Shown in pieces: positions 1-7,689 of a DNA stretch of 14,132 bases. The DNA lies in contig CAZNFQ010000056.1 of the NCBI GenBank assembly GCA_964571965.1, positions 1-14,132 on the forward strand, written 5' to 3'. Below the pieces are notes generated by a model, which was not told where the DNA came from, searched no databases, and saw only the letters and a list, made by a program, of their open reading frames with translations. How positions within the stretch are numbered: the stretch's first letter is position 1; the number at the start of each line of letters is the position of its first letter. This stretch comes from Sabulitectum sp964571965. Lineage in GTDB: Bacteria > Fermentibacterota > Fermentibacteria > Fermentibacterales > JCC-6. The translations under genes were made by a program, and so were the position numbers.

Positions 1-38
1 GTTATTCTTCGTCTTACCGAAAGGCTTGAGAGACTCAT
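1..38 (-). CDS. RND efflux pump inner-membrane protein, N-terminal 12 codons only
   Basis: Only the first 12 codons lie inside the window; they read MSLSSLSVRRRI. Short Ser/Leu-rich starts followed by an Arg cluster are typical of AcrB/MexB/CzcA-class RND pumps just before their first membrane helix. The ATG shares one base with the TGA stop of the membrane-fusion protein gene upstream (TGATG), so translation is probably coupled. The gene order regulator, outer-membrane factor, fusion protein and then this gene also predicts an RND pump. The identification rests on context and a short N-terminus, so the substrate class cannot be stated. Confidence 0.7.
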   Translation of the reverse strand, partial: MSLSSLSVRRRI

Positions 39-1111
39 CAGTTCACCACTTCCACTGGTCCGCCGTCGGTGATGCTGTTCTGCCCCAGAACTATGACGCT
101 GTCTCCCGCTTCGATTCCTGAAAGAATTTCAATATCACCATTGCTCGTCATTCCAACAGTGATCTCGCGGAGAACTGCACGGCCATTTTCGACCACGGCA
201 ACCTGATATCCCGTTCTTGCCCGTCGCAGTACGCTTATGGGCAGAACCATTGCATCGGTTTTCGAGTCTGTGATTATGGATACTCTGCCTGAGAAACCCG
301 GGCGAAGAAGATGCTCAGGATCATCGAACCTAACTTCGGCGGAAACCTGACCGCTTACGGGATCAACAGAAGGAGATACAGCCGTTACAACTCCGGGAAC
401 GGACTGGTGGTCTATTGCCGGAACGGTTACGTAGGCCGGCTGACCGGCAGCCAGGTTGAATATGTCGGATTCCGGAAGCAGAACCCTTGCAACCACTCCG
501 CCATTGCCTGAAATTGAAAGCAGCGGATTCTGGCCGCTCATGTTTCCGGCTCTGGCCCATACACGGCCGATTCGCCCTGAGAAGGGGGCGCTTATCCATG
601 CGTTGTCCCTTGTGCTTCTGGCCTGGGTGTAACCGGCCTGGGCCTGCCGCAGCTGGGCCTCTGCGGCTTCAAGGCCTACCCGAACTCCATCCAGCTCCTG
701 TGCGCTGAGAGCGCCTGCTTCGAAAAGGGTTTGCATTCTCTGGTAATTGGCTCGGGCGTTCTCGGCGTTTGCCCTGGCTGCGCTCACCGATGCAAGGGCG
801 CTGGATGTGCCCGCGCTTACCTGCTGGTCCGTATCCATCTTTATCAGACGGGCTCCTGCTTCTATCTCATCTCCCTCAGAGACAAGAACCTCTTCGACGG
901 TTCCGCCCATGGATGCGTAGATGAGAGCTTCCTGAGCACCTTCAAGCCTGGTGTTCGCATAAACCTCTGACGAGATAGTGGAAGGCTCCATGATCTGAAC
1001 GCGAACCCTCACGACCCGCTGTTCTTCCTCATCTCCGGAGGGGGGACCGCATGCGGCCGCTGCAAGGATGAGCAGCGCAAGTGACCCGAAAAGTCCTGTT
1101 TTCAGTTTCAT
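38..1111 (-). CDS. RND efflux periplasmic adaptor (membrane fusion protein), lipoprotein
   Basis: HlyD/AcrA-type periplasmic adaptor that would link an inner-membrane RND pump to a TolC-like channel. The 357-aa product starts with a lipoprotein signal ending in an AAA-C21 lipobox, so it is probably lipid-anchored. In order it has a first half of a biotinyl-lipoyl-like domain (around 67-95, with GTVEEVLVSEGDEIEAG), an Ala/Gln-rich coiled-coil hairpin (around 96-168), the second lipoyl half (around 173-205, APFSGRIGRVWARAGN), a beta-barrel domain (around 205-285) and a membrane-proximal domain to the end. Length is normal for the family. The ATG overlaps the TAA of the TolC-like gene by one base (TAATG) and has a strong AGGAGG site. 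The stop overlaps the start of the RND pump gene. The complex is clear, but whether it exports drugs, lipids or metals is not visible. Confidence 0.93.
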   Translation of the reverse strand: MKLKTGLFGSLALLILAAAACGPPSGDEEEQRVVRVRVQIMEPSTISSEVYANTRLEGAQEALIYASMGGTVEEVLVSEGDEIEAGARLIKMDTDQQVSAGTSSALASVSAARANAENARANYQRMQTLFEAGALSAQELDGVRVGLEAAEAQLRQAQAGYTQARSTRDNAWISAPFSGRIGRVWARAGNMSGQNPLLSISGNGGVVARVLLPESDIFNLAAGQPAYVTVPAIDHQSVPGVVTAVSPSVDPVSGQVSAEVRFDDPEHLLRPGFSGRVSIITDSKTDAMVLPISVLRRARTGYQVAVVENGRAVLREITVGMTSNGDIEILSGIEAGDSVIVLGQNSITDGGPVEVVN

Positions 1112-2430
1112 TATTTATCCTCCTGGGAATCTGTTTCAATCTCAAGTATGCCCAGAGCCCTGGCAAGATCGGCCTCAGCTGTTTTCTGGGAATAAAGGGC
1201 GGACGCGTAGTTGGTTCTTGCCTGGGTAAGAGCCAGAAATGCACCGTCCATGTCAAGTCTGGTTATAACTCCGGCCTCGTAGGAAACCCTGGCTATTTCC
1301 GCCGCCTCTTCAGCCTGCCCCATTGTTAATTCTGCACTGCTAACGGTTTCCCTTGCCTGATTCAGAGCGTTCCATGAGGCAACCAGACCGAGAGACGCGT
1401 AGTTCTCGATGTCTTCAGCCTGTGCGTAGGAGGCAAGTCTGTCATACCTTGCAGAGCGATAACCGCTGTAGTCATTCAGACCGTTGAAAATGGGAATCTG
1501 AAGGGATGCTGAAGTAGTCCAGTTCCTTGTGTAGTCTTCCGCGGTGATTTTCATGATGTCGTCTACGGAAGCCTGGTAGCTGTAACTGGTTTGAAACACA
1601 AGCTGGGGAGCGAAACTTGCAGCGGCAAGGTTGACTCCCGCATCTCCCATCCTGCGGATCTCTTCTGCAGTGGCCAGTTCAGTGCTGTTGGAATCCATCA
1701 TTTCCCTGGCTTCCTCGAGGGTCTCCGGAAGGGGAATGGGGAATGGGTCGCACAGGTCACCCTCAAGGGTTACAGGATAGTTCTCCGGGTATCCCAGACT
1801 CACGGCAAAGGCGGCTCTGGCATTTTCAAGACCTGCCTCGGCGGCTATGGAATCGGGCCTGCGGTTCTCATAGGCAACCTGGCCCTGGAGCAGTTCGAAA
1901 CGGCTGATGGTGCCTGCATCGTACCTCTGCCGGGCAAGGACATACCCTTCTCTTGAAATGTTGATGGCCTCCGTGGTAACGTCCCTCATCATTTCGGCCA
2001 GGAGCACGCCGTAGAAGGATCCGATGACTTCCGCAACGGCATCCTGTTCGGTTCCATGGAGGGAAAGTTCGGAAAGGGACAGCGCGCTTTCAGAAAGGGA
2101 AGCGCCAGCCGGTCCCTGGAGCACCAGAGGAAGGGTGGCCGATATCCCGTAGGATGAAGCCCACTGGTTTCCCATCGGTATGGAACCCATTCCCGGGATG
2201 CTCAATTCCTGAATGTCATGGCTTTTCTGGTACGCAAGGGAAAAGTTCACCTGGGGAAGATACCAGGTAGAGGCGGCATTTCTGCCCCATCTGGAGCTTT
2301 CCAGTTCGCTTTCCGCAGAGATCACGTCACCCCTTTGAGATAGGGCAGTTTCAACGGCCTCCTCAAGGGTGAATGCCCTTGCTCCGCCGAACAGGACTAC
2401 CACCGGAAGAATCAGATATGCTTTATTCAT
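1111..2430 (-). CDS. TolC-like outer-membrane efflux protein (OEP family)
   Basis: Outer-membrane factor of the tripartite pump, forming the trimeric channel across periplasm and outer membrane. The 439-aa protein has a signal peptide (about residues 1-19, ending GGARA) followed by the family's typical mature start FTLEEAVETAL. It carries the internal duplication of OEP proteins: long Ala/Glu/Gln-rich helices alternate with short strand segments, for example GMGSIPMGNQWASSYGISAT and then LQIPIFNG in the second half. The C-terminal helix contains YEAGVITRLDMDGAFLALTQA, the usual OEP repeat signature. Its ATG overlaps the TGA of the TetR-type gene (ATGA), and its TAA overlaps the start of the adaptor gene, so the three form one coupled operon. 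Specific cargo is unknown. Confidence 0.92.
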   Translation of the reverse strand: MNKAYLILPVVVLFGGARAFTLEEAVETALSQRGDVISAESELESSRWGRNAASTWYLPQVNFSLAYQKSHDIQELSIPGMGSIPMGNQWASSYGISATLPLVLQGPAGASLSESALSLSELSLHGTEQDAVAEVIGSFYGVLLAEMMRDVTTEAINISREGYVLARQRYDAGTISRFELLQGQVAYENRRPDSIAAEAGLENARAAFAVSLGYPENYPVTLEGDLCDPFPIPLPETLEEAREMMDSNSTELATAEEIRRMGDAGVNLAAASFAPQLVFQTSYSYQASVDDIMKITAEDYTRNWTTSASLQIPIFNGLNDYSGYRSARYDRLASYAQAEDIENYASLGLVASWNALNQARETVSSAELTMGQAEEAAEIARVSYEAGVITRLDMDGAFLALTQARTNYASALYSQKTAEADLARALGILEIETDSQEDK

Positions 2431-3026
2431 CGTGGATCCCTTTCTCCATAACCAATGCCGTCGAAGATCATTCTAACCATCATCTCGGCAAAATCATCAA
2501 TATTGATCTGTTTGAAAAAATCGATACCTTTTATACGAAGGGCTCCGTCAAAGAGCGAATTCAGCATCCCCATTGTGAGATGAAGATCAGCATCCGGTCT
2601 AATCTCTCCCTTTTTTAATGATTCCTGGAAGACCGGTTCAAGTCTTTCGAATAATTCTACGATCTTCGATCGGGATTCGGCCCCGCAAATTGACTTTGAC
2701 ATGGCCATTATCCGGACACTGTTGGAAATCTCCGGCTCATTTATTGTCTGCTCCACTCTCAGGGCGATCATGTTTTTCAGGGCTTCCCTGAAGGAGATAC
2801 CGGGATAGAGGCATTTATCCACCATGATTTTCAGGGACTCTTCGATGTGTTTCACCAGTTTCTGGTAGAATCCCACCTTACTGCCGAAATAATAGTAAAC
2901 CATGGGCTTGGTCACCCCGGCCCTGGCAGCCAGTTCATCCATTGATACTTCTTCCGGACGCTTCTCGCAGAGAATTGCGAGACCCGCCTCGAGAAGTTTC
3001 TGCTGATTGTTCTTTACTTTAGGCAC
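2427..3026 (-). CDS. TetR/AcrR-family transcriptional repressor of the efflux operon
   Basis: Product of 199 aa with a classic TetR N-terminal DNA-binding domain. Residues about 8-55 include LAARAGVTKPMVYYYFGSK, where the recognition helix is followed by the YYYFGSK signature. The C-terminal ligand-binding half is helical and not assignable to a ligand. The start codon is GTG at 3026, preceded by GGAG eight bases upstream. It is the first gene of the operon and overlaps the TolC-like gene by four bases (ATGA), so it is transcribed with the pump it probably controls. An 18-bp perfect palindrome 17 bases upstream of the start is the likely autoregulatory operator. Binding of a pump substrate would be expected to relieve repression, as in AcrR-like systems; that is inference from family and layout. 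Confidence 0.93.
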   Translation of the reverse strand: MPKVKNNQQKLLEAGLAILCEKRPEEVSMDELAARAGVTKPMVYYYFGSKVGFYQKLVKHIEESLKIMVDKCLYPGISFREALKNMIALRVEQTINEPEISNSVRIMAMSKSICGAESRSKIVELFERLEPVFQESLKKGEIRPDADLHLTMGMLNSLFDGALRIKGIDFFKQINIDDFAEMMVRMIFDGIGYGERDPR

Positions 3027-3043
3027 GCTAATCGCTCCAATGC

Positions 3044-3061
3044 TTACTTACGAGTAAGTAA
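3044..3061. promoter_or_regulatory. Perfect 18-bp palindromic operator for the TetR-type repressor
   Basis: The arms TTACTTAC (3044-3051) and GTAAGTAA (3054-3061) are exact inverted repeats around a GA centre. The site sits between the predicted -10 box and the GTG start of the TetR-type gene, where a bound dimer would block transcription. Size and symmetry fit TetR-family operators. Binding is inferred, not shown. Confidence 0.8.
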
Positions 3062-3088
3062 ACATAATCCCGAAGAGGAAATCGTCAA
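3061..3088 (-). promoter_or_regulatory. Sigma-70-like promoter of the efflux operon
   Basis: On the minus strand, TTGACG (3083-3088) and TATGTT (3061-3066) are separated by 16 bases. The -35 matches consensus at five of six positions and the -10 at four of six. The -10 box touches the palindromic operator, so repressor binding would cover the transcription start. Confidence 0.55.
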
Positions 3089-3247
3089 CTGCTGACCGTT
3101 TATTGAAACTGAGTTCCTGTTGCCTGCGGAAATGGAACCAGCTCCCCCTTTCCGTGTTTACACTCTTGTAATAGAATAAGTGCCAACATATGCGGGACTA
3201 CCCTCCCGTGTTTCAGGTACACATCCAATAATACCGAAAGGTGAAGC

Positions 3248-5263
3248 ATGACTTTATTCCTTCAACTGGCCCTGGTGCTGCTTTCCGTGCAGGCTGCGGA
3301 CATTTCTTTCAGCCTGGACCCCGCCGATGTGGAATTCACAGATTTCCATGGCGAAGAGGTCCTTTATCTCCCGGGAGCGGCCTGCCCTTTCGATAACGGT
3401 GAACCGGGCCTTCCCGGAGTAAACTATTCCATGGTCATTCCACAGGGCACCAGGCTCGAAGATGTTCAGGTTCAGGTGCTGTCAACTGTGGAGATCCCGG
3501 GAATTCACAGAATTGCACCCTCTTTTTCTCTTCCTTTGAATGAGCAGATTCCAGCGGTTATTCCACATTCCGACAGCTATATAGGGGGATCATTTCCTTC
3601 TGCATGCATCCAGGGGATTAGCACGGGAAACAAGACAGGATTCAGAATAGCATCCTTCAATTTTGTTCCCTTCGTTTGGAATCCCGCAACAGGTGAGCTC
3701 AGCGTTGTTACCGAAGCTGTCCTGACCCCTGTTACCGCCGCGGACCCTTATGCACCCAGGCTTGCACTTACCGATCAGCAGATCTCATTTGCAAGGAATG
3801 CCCTTGAAGAGACCGTGCAGAACCCTGAAATGCTCGAAAGTTCCGCACCCATATCCGTGGGAGGTTTCGACGGCCCCCCATGGGTGGTGATCGCCGATGA
3901 GGAACTTGAAACGACCCTTCAGCCCCTTATCGATCTCAGGGCAACCACCCACGGCTCTCAGTTCGTCTCCACACAGTGGATATACGATAACTACACAGGC
4001 CGTGACACACAGGAGCAGATAAGGAATTACCTTATCGACGCATACCAGAATCAGGGACTCATATACGCCTTGATCGTTGGAGACTTCGGTGAAACCACAA
4101 GGATTTCCCAGCTCAATATCGGCGGCAATACAATGAATTCCGTTGCTGATCTTTATTTTGCCGACCTCGATGGAACCTGGGATTCCGATGGCGACAGTAA
4201 ATTCGGAGAACTTAACGATGGACTCGATTACTACAGCGACATATATGTTGGCAGGTTTTCCACGGATGTTCCCTCCAGGCTTGCAAAAATGGTTTCCAGA
4301 ACAGTTGCATACGAAACCACCGCACCCTCGGGAGCCTGGCAGACCACGGCCCTTCTAGCCGGTGCGGGTCTATGGCCTGAGTCCGGTTACTGGGGTTCTT
4401 TTATCTGTGATTCGATTGATCTCAGAATTCCCGATTCATGGACCGTTCACAAGCTCTACGAGACATCAGCTTCCCACCCCAATAACCAGATAGAGCTCTA
4501 CAACGCCGGTGTATCGTATTCAAGCCCTACCGGACACGGTTTCCAGAGCGGGATATACTGGTACTACCATAACCCTACCGACATCATCTCCGGAGCGAAC
4601 TACACAGATCTAACCAATGACGATACACCCATAGTCTTCCATTCCATAGCCTGTCTTGCAGGTAACATCCAGAACATTGCCTCCATCGCGGAACGGTTGA
4701 TGTTTGCTCCTTCGGGTGGAGCGGTTGCTGTGATGTTCAATTCAGAGAACGGCTGGGGAGCTCCCCCGAACATGGGTGCCAGCGAATGGCTCGAACTCTA
4801 CTTCGCTATTGTGCTCTTCGAACAGGAAGAGTATGAAATAGGAGTAGCACATGCTCTTTCCAAGGACCAGTTCAAGTCAAACGTAACAATAAGCATGCAG
4901 AACTGGGTTCTCCAGGAGAACAATCTCCTCGGTGATCCTGCTCTGAGGTTCATAGCAGGTCAGATGGGAATAGAGGAAGAACAGGGCGGCCCGACTGCCA
5001 TTGCTCCCATGATCTATGCCCCAAGCCCCAACCCCGTGGCAGGCACGTGCGCCATCGGCTACGATCTGCCCACGGCGGGCACCGCGGACATATCCGTCTT
5101 CGACATCACCGGCAGAGTTGCTGCAAGGGTTCACAGCGGTTATCTGGGAGCAGGGCAGGGAAGTATTGGCTTCGATGCCTCTGAACTTCCCGCAGGCTGC
5201 TACAGTGTTGTGATATCCTCTTCTTCAGGAGTTTCATCGGTACCCATGCTCGTTCTCCATTAG
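3248..5263 (+). CDS. Secreted gingipain-like C25 cysteine peptidase with T9SS-type sorting domain (paralog 1)
   Basis: Predicted secreted cysteine peptidase of family C25. The 671-aa protein has a signal peptide (about 1-16, ending SVQA) and a beta-rich N-terminal segment resembling the C25 propeptide (about 17-165). The caspase-like catalytic domain (about 210-570) carries an Asp-rich stretch DLDGTWDSDGDSKFGE and then YSDIYVGR, typical of the family's metal-binding loops. His430 in TGHG and Cys469 in HSIAC fit the catalytic dyad. A final domain (about 590-671, from APSPNPVAG through DITGRVAARV and ELPAGCYSVVI) is a Por_Secre_tail-like type IX sorting signal. The start is supported by AAAGGTG seven bases upstream. 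No T9SS component lies in the window. A tandem paralog follows after a terminator, and the efflux operon diverges on the other side. Confidence 0.88.
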   Translation: MTLFLQLALVLLSVQAADISFSLDPADVEFTDFHGEEVLYLPGAACPFDNGEPGLPGVNYSMVIPQGTRLEDVQVQVLSTVEIPGIHRIAPSFSLPLNEQIPAVIPHSDSYIGGSFPSACIQGISTGNKTGFRIASFNFVPFVWNPATGELSVVTEAVLTPVTAADPYAPRLALTDQQISFARNALEETVQNPEMLESSAPISVGGFDGPPWVVIADEELETTLQPLIDLRATTHGSQFVSTQWIYDNYTGRDTQEQIRNYLIDAYQNQGLIYALIVGDFGETTRISQLNIGGNTMNSVADLYFADLDGTWDSDGDSKFGELNDGLDYYSDIYVGRFSTDVPSRLAKMVSRTVAYETTAPSGAWQTTALLAGAGLWPESGYWGSFICDSIDLRIPDSWTVHKLYETSASHPNNQIELYNAGVSYSSPTGHGFQSGIYWYYHNPTDIISGANYTDLTNDDTPIVFHSIACLAGNIQNIASIAERLMFAPSGGAVAVMFNSENGWGAPPNMGASEWLELYFAIVLFEQEEYEIGVAHALSKDQFKSNVTISMQNWVLQENNLLGDPALRFIAGQMGIEEEQGGPTAIAPMIYAPSPNPVAGTCAIGYDLPTAGTADISVFDITGRVAARVHSGYLGAGQGSIGFDASELPAGCYSVVISSSSGVSSVPMLVLH

Positions 5264-5283
5264 AGGGTTATCGATAACGTAAG

Positions 5284-5315
5284 AAAAGGCCGTCCGGATC
5301 ATCGGGCGGCCTTTT
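5284..5315 (+). terminator. Intrinsic terminator after C25 paralog 1
   Basis: Arms AAAAGGCCGTCCG and CGGGCGGCCTTTT form a 13-bp stem with one G-U pair and a six-base loop, ending in a T run. It starts 20 bases after the stop of the first C25 gene and separates the two paralogs transcriptionally. Confidence 0.85.
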
Positions 5316-5383
5316 CAAATTATGGGTATTGAAATAGTATCAGTGTAAGGAAAAGCATCAGTTTCAACCCTGTGAGGTATCAT

Positions 5384-7387
5384 ATGTTCCAGTGTTATGC
5401 AATCGCCGCAGCTCTATTTATCCAGATTTCTCCCATTAACTTTTCTCTTGATCCTGCTGAGGTGGAAATCATGACATTTTCCGGGGAAGAGTCAGTTTTC
5501 ATCCCGGGCGGAGCTTCTCCATTCCACACAGGGGATCCTTCTCTTCCGGGTATAAATTATTCCTTTGTGCTACCCCAGGGAACGAGTCTTTCAGAGGTAA
5601 ATGTTCAGGTTGTAAATTCCTACGATATTCCTGGAATAAAAATGATAGCTCCCGTTGTTGCTGTGCCGGTGGGAGAGGCAGTTCCCTCGGTGCTTTATCA
5701 TTCGCTGACATACCAGGGTGGGATCTTTCCATCTTCTTTCATTCAGAATGCCCAGACCGGAAGCAAAACCGGTTTTCGCATCGGGTCTTTCTGCTTTGTT
5801 CCCTTCCAGTGGGATTCGAATACGGGAAAGCTGACGATCATCACCGAAGCGGTACTGACACCTGTTTTAGCCGAAGATCACACTGTGGATCTTCAGCTTT
5901 CAGACAGGCAGATCTCAACGGCATCGCAAGCTCTGGAGTCTGTTGTAGGAAACCCGGAAATGCTTTCCGATTACGCACCTGTCTCGGCGGGCACCAGGGG
6001 GGCACCATGGATCACAATTGCCGATGAGTCTCTTCAGGAAACACTTCAGCCGCTCATCGATCACAGAAACACCACCCATGGTTCAGACTTCGTTTCCACT
6101 CAATGGATCTATGCAAACTGTCAGGGGAGGGATACCCAGGAGCAGATAAGGAACTACCTTAAGGATGCCTATGAGAACAACGGTCTTGTTTATGCTCTGA
6201 TCGTAGGGGATTTCGGGGAGACCACACGCCTCTCCAGTCTGGTCATAGGCAGCAATCTTCTGGATGCGGTAACGGATCTTTACTACAGCGATCTAGACGG
6301 TTCATGGGACCTGGACGGCGACAGCCAGTTCGGAGAGCTGAACGACGGCCTGGACTATTACAGTGATATCTATGTTGGAAGGTTTTCCACCGATATTCCC
6401 TCAAGGCTTGCGACAATGGTGGAGAAGACCATTGCATATGAAACCTCTGCGCCGCAGGGAGACTGGCAGACAACTGCACTTCTTGCCGGAGCCGGCCTCT
6501 GGGTTGACGATCCGCCAGGGTACTGGGGATCATTCGTATGCGATTCCATTGATACAAGAATCCCTGATTCCTGGACCGTTCACGAACTGTACGAAGACTA
6601 TTCGTCTCACCCTGATAACCAGATCGAGCTTTACAATCAGGGAGTTTCATACAGCAGCTTGAACGGCCACGGTAATGATGGGGGAGTTTTCTGGTTCTAC
6701 GGGCCTTCAACGGAGATCGTTGCCAATGCCAACTACTATGAAATGACTAACGACGGAATGCCGGTGGTTTTCCACTCAATGGCCTGTCATCCCGGACACC
6801 TGCAGAATCTGGCGTGTATCGCAGAAAGGCTCATGTTCTGGCCCGATGGAGGAGCAATCGCCGTGATGTTCAACTCTCATTACGGTTTTGGGACACCGCC
6901 AAATTTCGGACCCAGCGAGTATCTTGAGCTTTACTTCGCCCAGGTTCTTTTTCAGCAGGAACAGTATGAACTGGGAGTTGCCCACGCAGTATCCAAGGAT
7001 GAGTTTAAGGCCGAGGTTTCCATAACCCTTCAGAAATGGGTTCTTCAGGAGAATAATTTCCTGGGAGATCCCGCTGTAAGGTTCATTGCCGGTCAGATGG
7101 GAATTGAAGGCGGAGGCGTATTGAACGGGCCCCGGCTGCTTGATCCGTCACCGAACCCGGCCTCCCACCAGTGTTCGATAAGCTATTCTATTCATGAACC
7201 GGGTGCAGTTCGTGTTGCGATTTATGATCTGTCGGGCAGATTGGCAAAATCGGTTTTCAATGGAATTGTGCCGGCAGGCAGCGGAACTGTTTCCGCAGAC
7301 CTTTCGACTCTTCCTTCAGGCAGCTATAGAATTGTTGTTTCAAGTTCCGGATCTGCTGATTCAGCACCGTTGCTGGTACTGCGCTAG
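5384..7387 (+). CDS. Secreted gingipain-like C25 cysteine peptidase with T9SS-type sorting domain (paralog 2)
   Basis: Close paralog of the preceding gene, alignable along its whole length (shared SLDPA-VE start, TQWIY, NYL-DAY-N-GLIYALIVGDFGETTR, GELNDGLDYYSDIYVGRFSTD and others). I chose ATG 5384 (667 aa) over GTG 5372: GAGG lies about six bases before the ATG, and the resulting signal peptide matches paralog 1 in length. His429 (NGHG) and Cys468 (HSMAC) form the likely catalytic dyad. The C-terminus (about 585-667, from DPSPNPASH through DLSGRLAKSV and LPSGSYRIVV) is a type IX-like sorting domain. Compared with paralog 1 there is a two-residue insertion near LWVDDPPGYWG, and the sequence after the catalytic Cys is HPG rather than LAG. 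The stop codon overlaps the convergent small gene (CTAG). Expression is probably independent because a terminator precedes it. Confidence 0.87.
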   Translation: MFQCYAIAAALFIQISPINFSLDPAEVEIMTFSGEESVFIPGGASPFHTGDPSLPGINYSFVLPQGTSLSEVNVQVVNSYDIPGIKMIAPVVAVPVGEAVPSVLYHSLTYQGGIFPSSFIQNAQTGSKTGFRIGSFCFVPFQWDSNTGKLTIITEAVLTPVLAEDHTVDLQLSDRQISTASQALESVVGNPEMLSDYAPVSAGTRGAPWITIADESLQETLQPLIDHRNTTHGSDFVSTQWIYANCQGRDTQEQIRNYLKDAYENNGLVYALIVGDFGETTRLSSLVIGSNLLDAVTDLYYSDLDGSWDLDGDSQFGELNDGLDYYSDIYVGRFSTDIPSRLATMVEKTIAYETSAPQGDWQTTALLAGAGLWVDDPPGYWGSFVCDSIDTRIPDSWTVHELYEDYSSHPDNQIELYNQGVSYSSLNGHGNDGGVFWFYGPSTEIVANANYYEMTNDGMPVVFHSMACHPGHLQNLACIAERLMFWPDGGAIAVMFNSHYGFGTPPNFGPSEYLELYFAQVLFQQEQYELGVAHAVSKDEFKAEVSITLQKWVLQENNFLGDPAVRFIAGQMGIEGGGVLNGPRLLDPSPNPASHQCSISYSIHEPGAVRVAIYDLSGRLAKSVFNGIVPAGSGTVSADLSTLPSGSYRIVVSSSGSADSAPLLVLR

Positions 7388-7409
7388 AAACCGTTGGTGC
7401 TGTTTTTTT
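7362..7409 (+). terminator. Candidate terminator overlapping the end of C25 paralog 2
   Basis: CAGCACC (7362-7368, inside the last codons) can pair with GGTGCTG (7396-7402), followed directly by seven T (7403-7409). The loop is long, 27 bases, which weakens the case, but the T run after a GC-containing arm is convincing. No better terminator is seen downstream. Confidence 0.5.
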
Positions 7410-7617
7410 CCGGGGGTTCAATTTCTTCCCGTTCATTCCGCGGGTTTACTATGTCCTCGATGAAAAACCCGGAAGGCAGACCAAAGCCAACTGAAGTTAC
7501 TGCTGTGTAACCCTTCGCTTTACGGGATGGATCATGGAGAATATAGAAGGGGACTCCCTCCCTCTCCGCTGCTTTCACGGCCAGTTCCCTTATCACGCGC
7601 AGTTCTTCGAAGAACAT
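7384..7617 (-). CDS. Small conserved-looking hypothetical protein, 77 aa
   Basis: Not recognised. The product is soluble and mixed alpha/beta in appearance: an N-terminal amphipathic helix (FFEELRVIRELAVKAAEREG), a strand-like VPFYILHD, a Gly-rich middle (SVGFGLPSGFFIED) and a charged tail. It has no signal peptide or membrane segment. I chose ATG 7617 because AGGGGG lies five bases upstream; the in-frame GTG two codons earlier would overlap that site. Its TAG shares CTAG with the stop of the convergent C25 gene. It starts only 23 bases after the terminator of the upstream Spy-like gene, so it needs its own promoter or read-through. Reality as a gene is likely but not certain. Confidence 0.6.
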   Translation of the reverse strand: MFFEELRVIRELAVKAAEREGVPFYILHDPSRKAKGYTAVTSVGFGLPSGFFIEDIVNPRNEREEIEPPEKNSTNGF

Positions 7618-7634
7618 GGTCACCCCCTGAGGGT

Positions 7635-7662
7635 ACCATAAAAAAAAGGGAAGGCATGTGAA
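7635..7662 (-). promoter_or_regulatory. Possible promoter of the 77-aa gene, overlapping a terminator
   Basis: On the minus strand, TTCACA (7657-7662) in the loop of the terminator hairpin and TATGGT (7635-7640) are 16 bases apart. They match consensus at five and four positions of six. The predicted start of transcription falls about 11 bases before the ATG, right at the ribosome-binding site. Weak evidence, but it would explain how a gene placed directly after a terminator is expressed. Confidence 0.3.
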
Positions 7663-7673
7663 ACCTTCCCTTT
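7640..7673 (-). terminator. Intrinsic terminator after the Spy-like gene
   Basis: The 10-bp perfect stem AAAGGGAAGG / CCTTCCCTTT has a nine-base loop and, on the minus strand, runs into eight T in total. It lies 16 bases after the stop of the Spy-like gene. Confidence 0.85.
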
Positions 7674-7689
7674 CTCCTTTGGAAGAACT

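Noticed and set aside
5267..5278. Perfect 12-bp palindrome GTTATCGATAAC after the first C25 gene
   Set aside because: It lies between a stop codon and a terminator, with no promoter boxes around it; a short AT-rich palindrome like this can arise by chance.
6243..6710. Minus-strand 155-aa open frame inside C25 paralog 2
   Set aside because: It is antisense to a well-supported gene, has Arg/Ser/Pro-rich low-quality composition and no ribosome-binding site.
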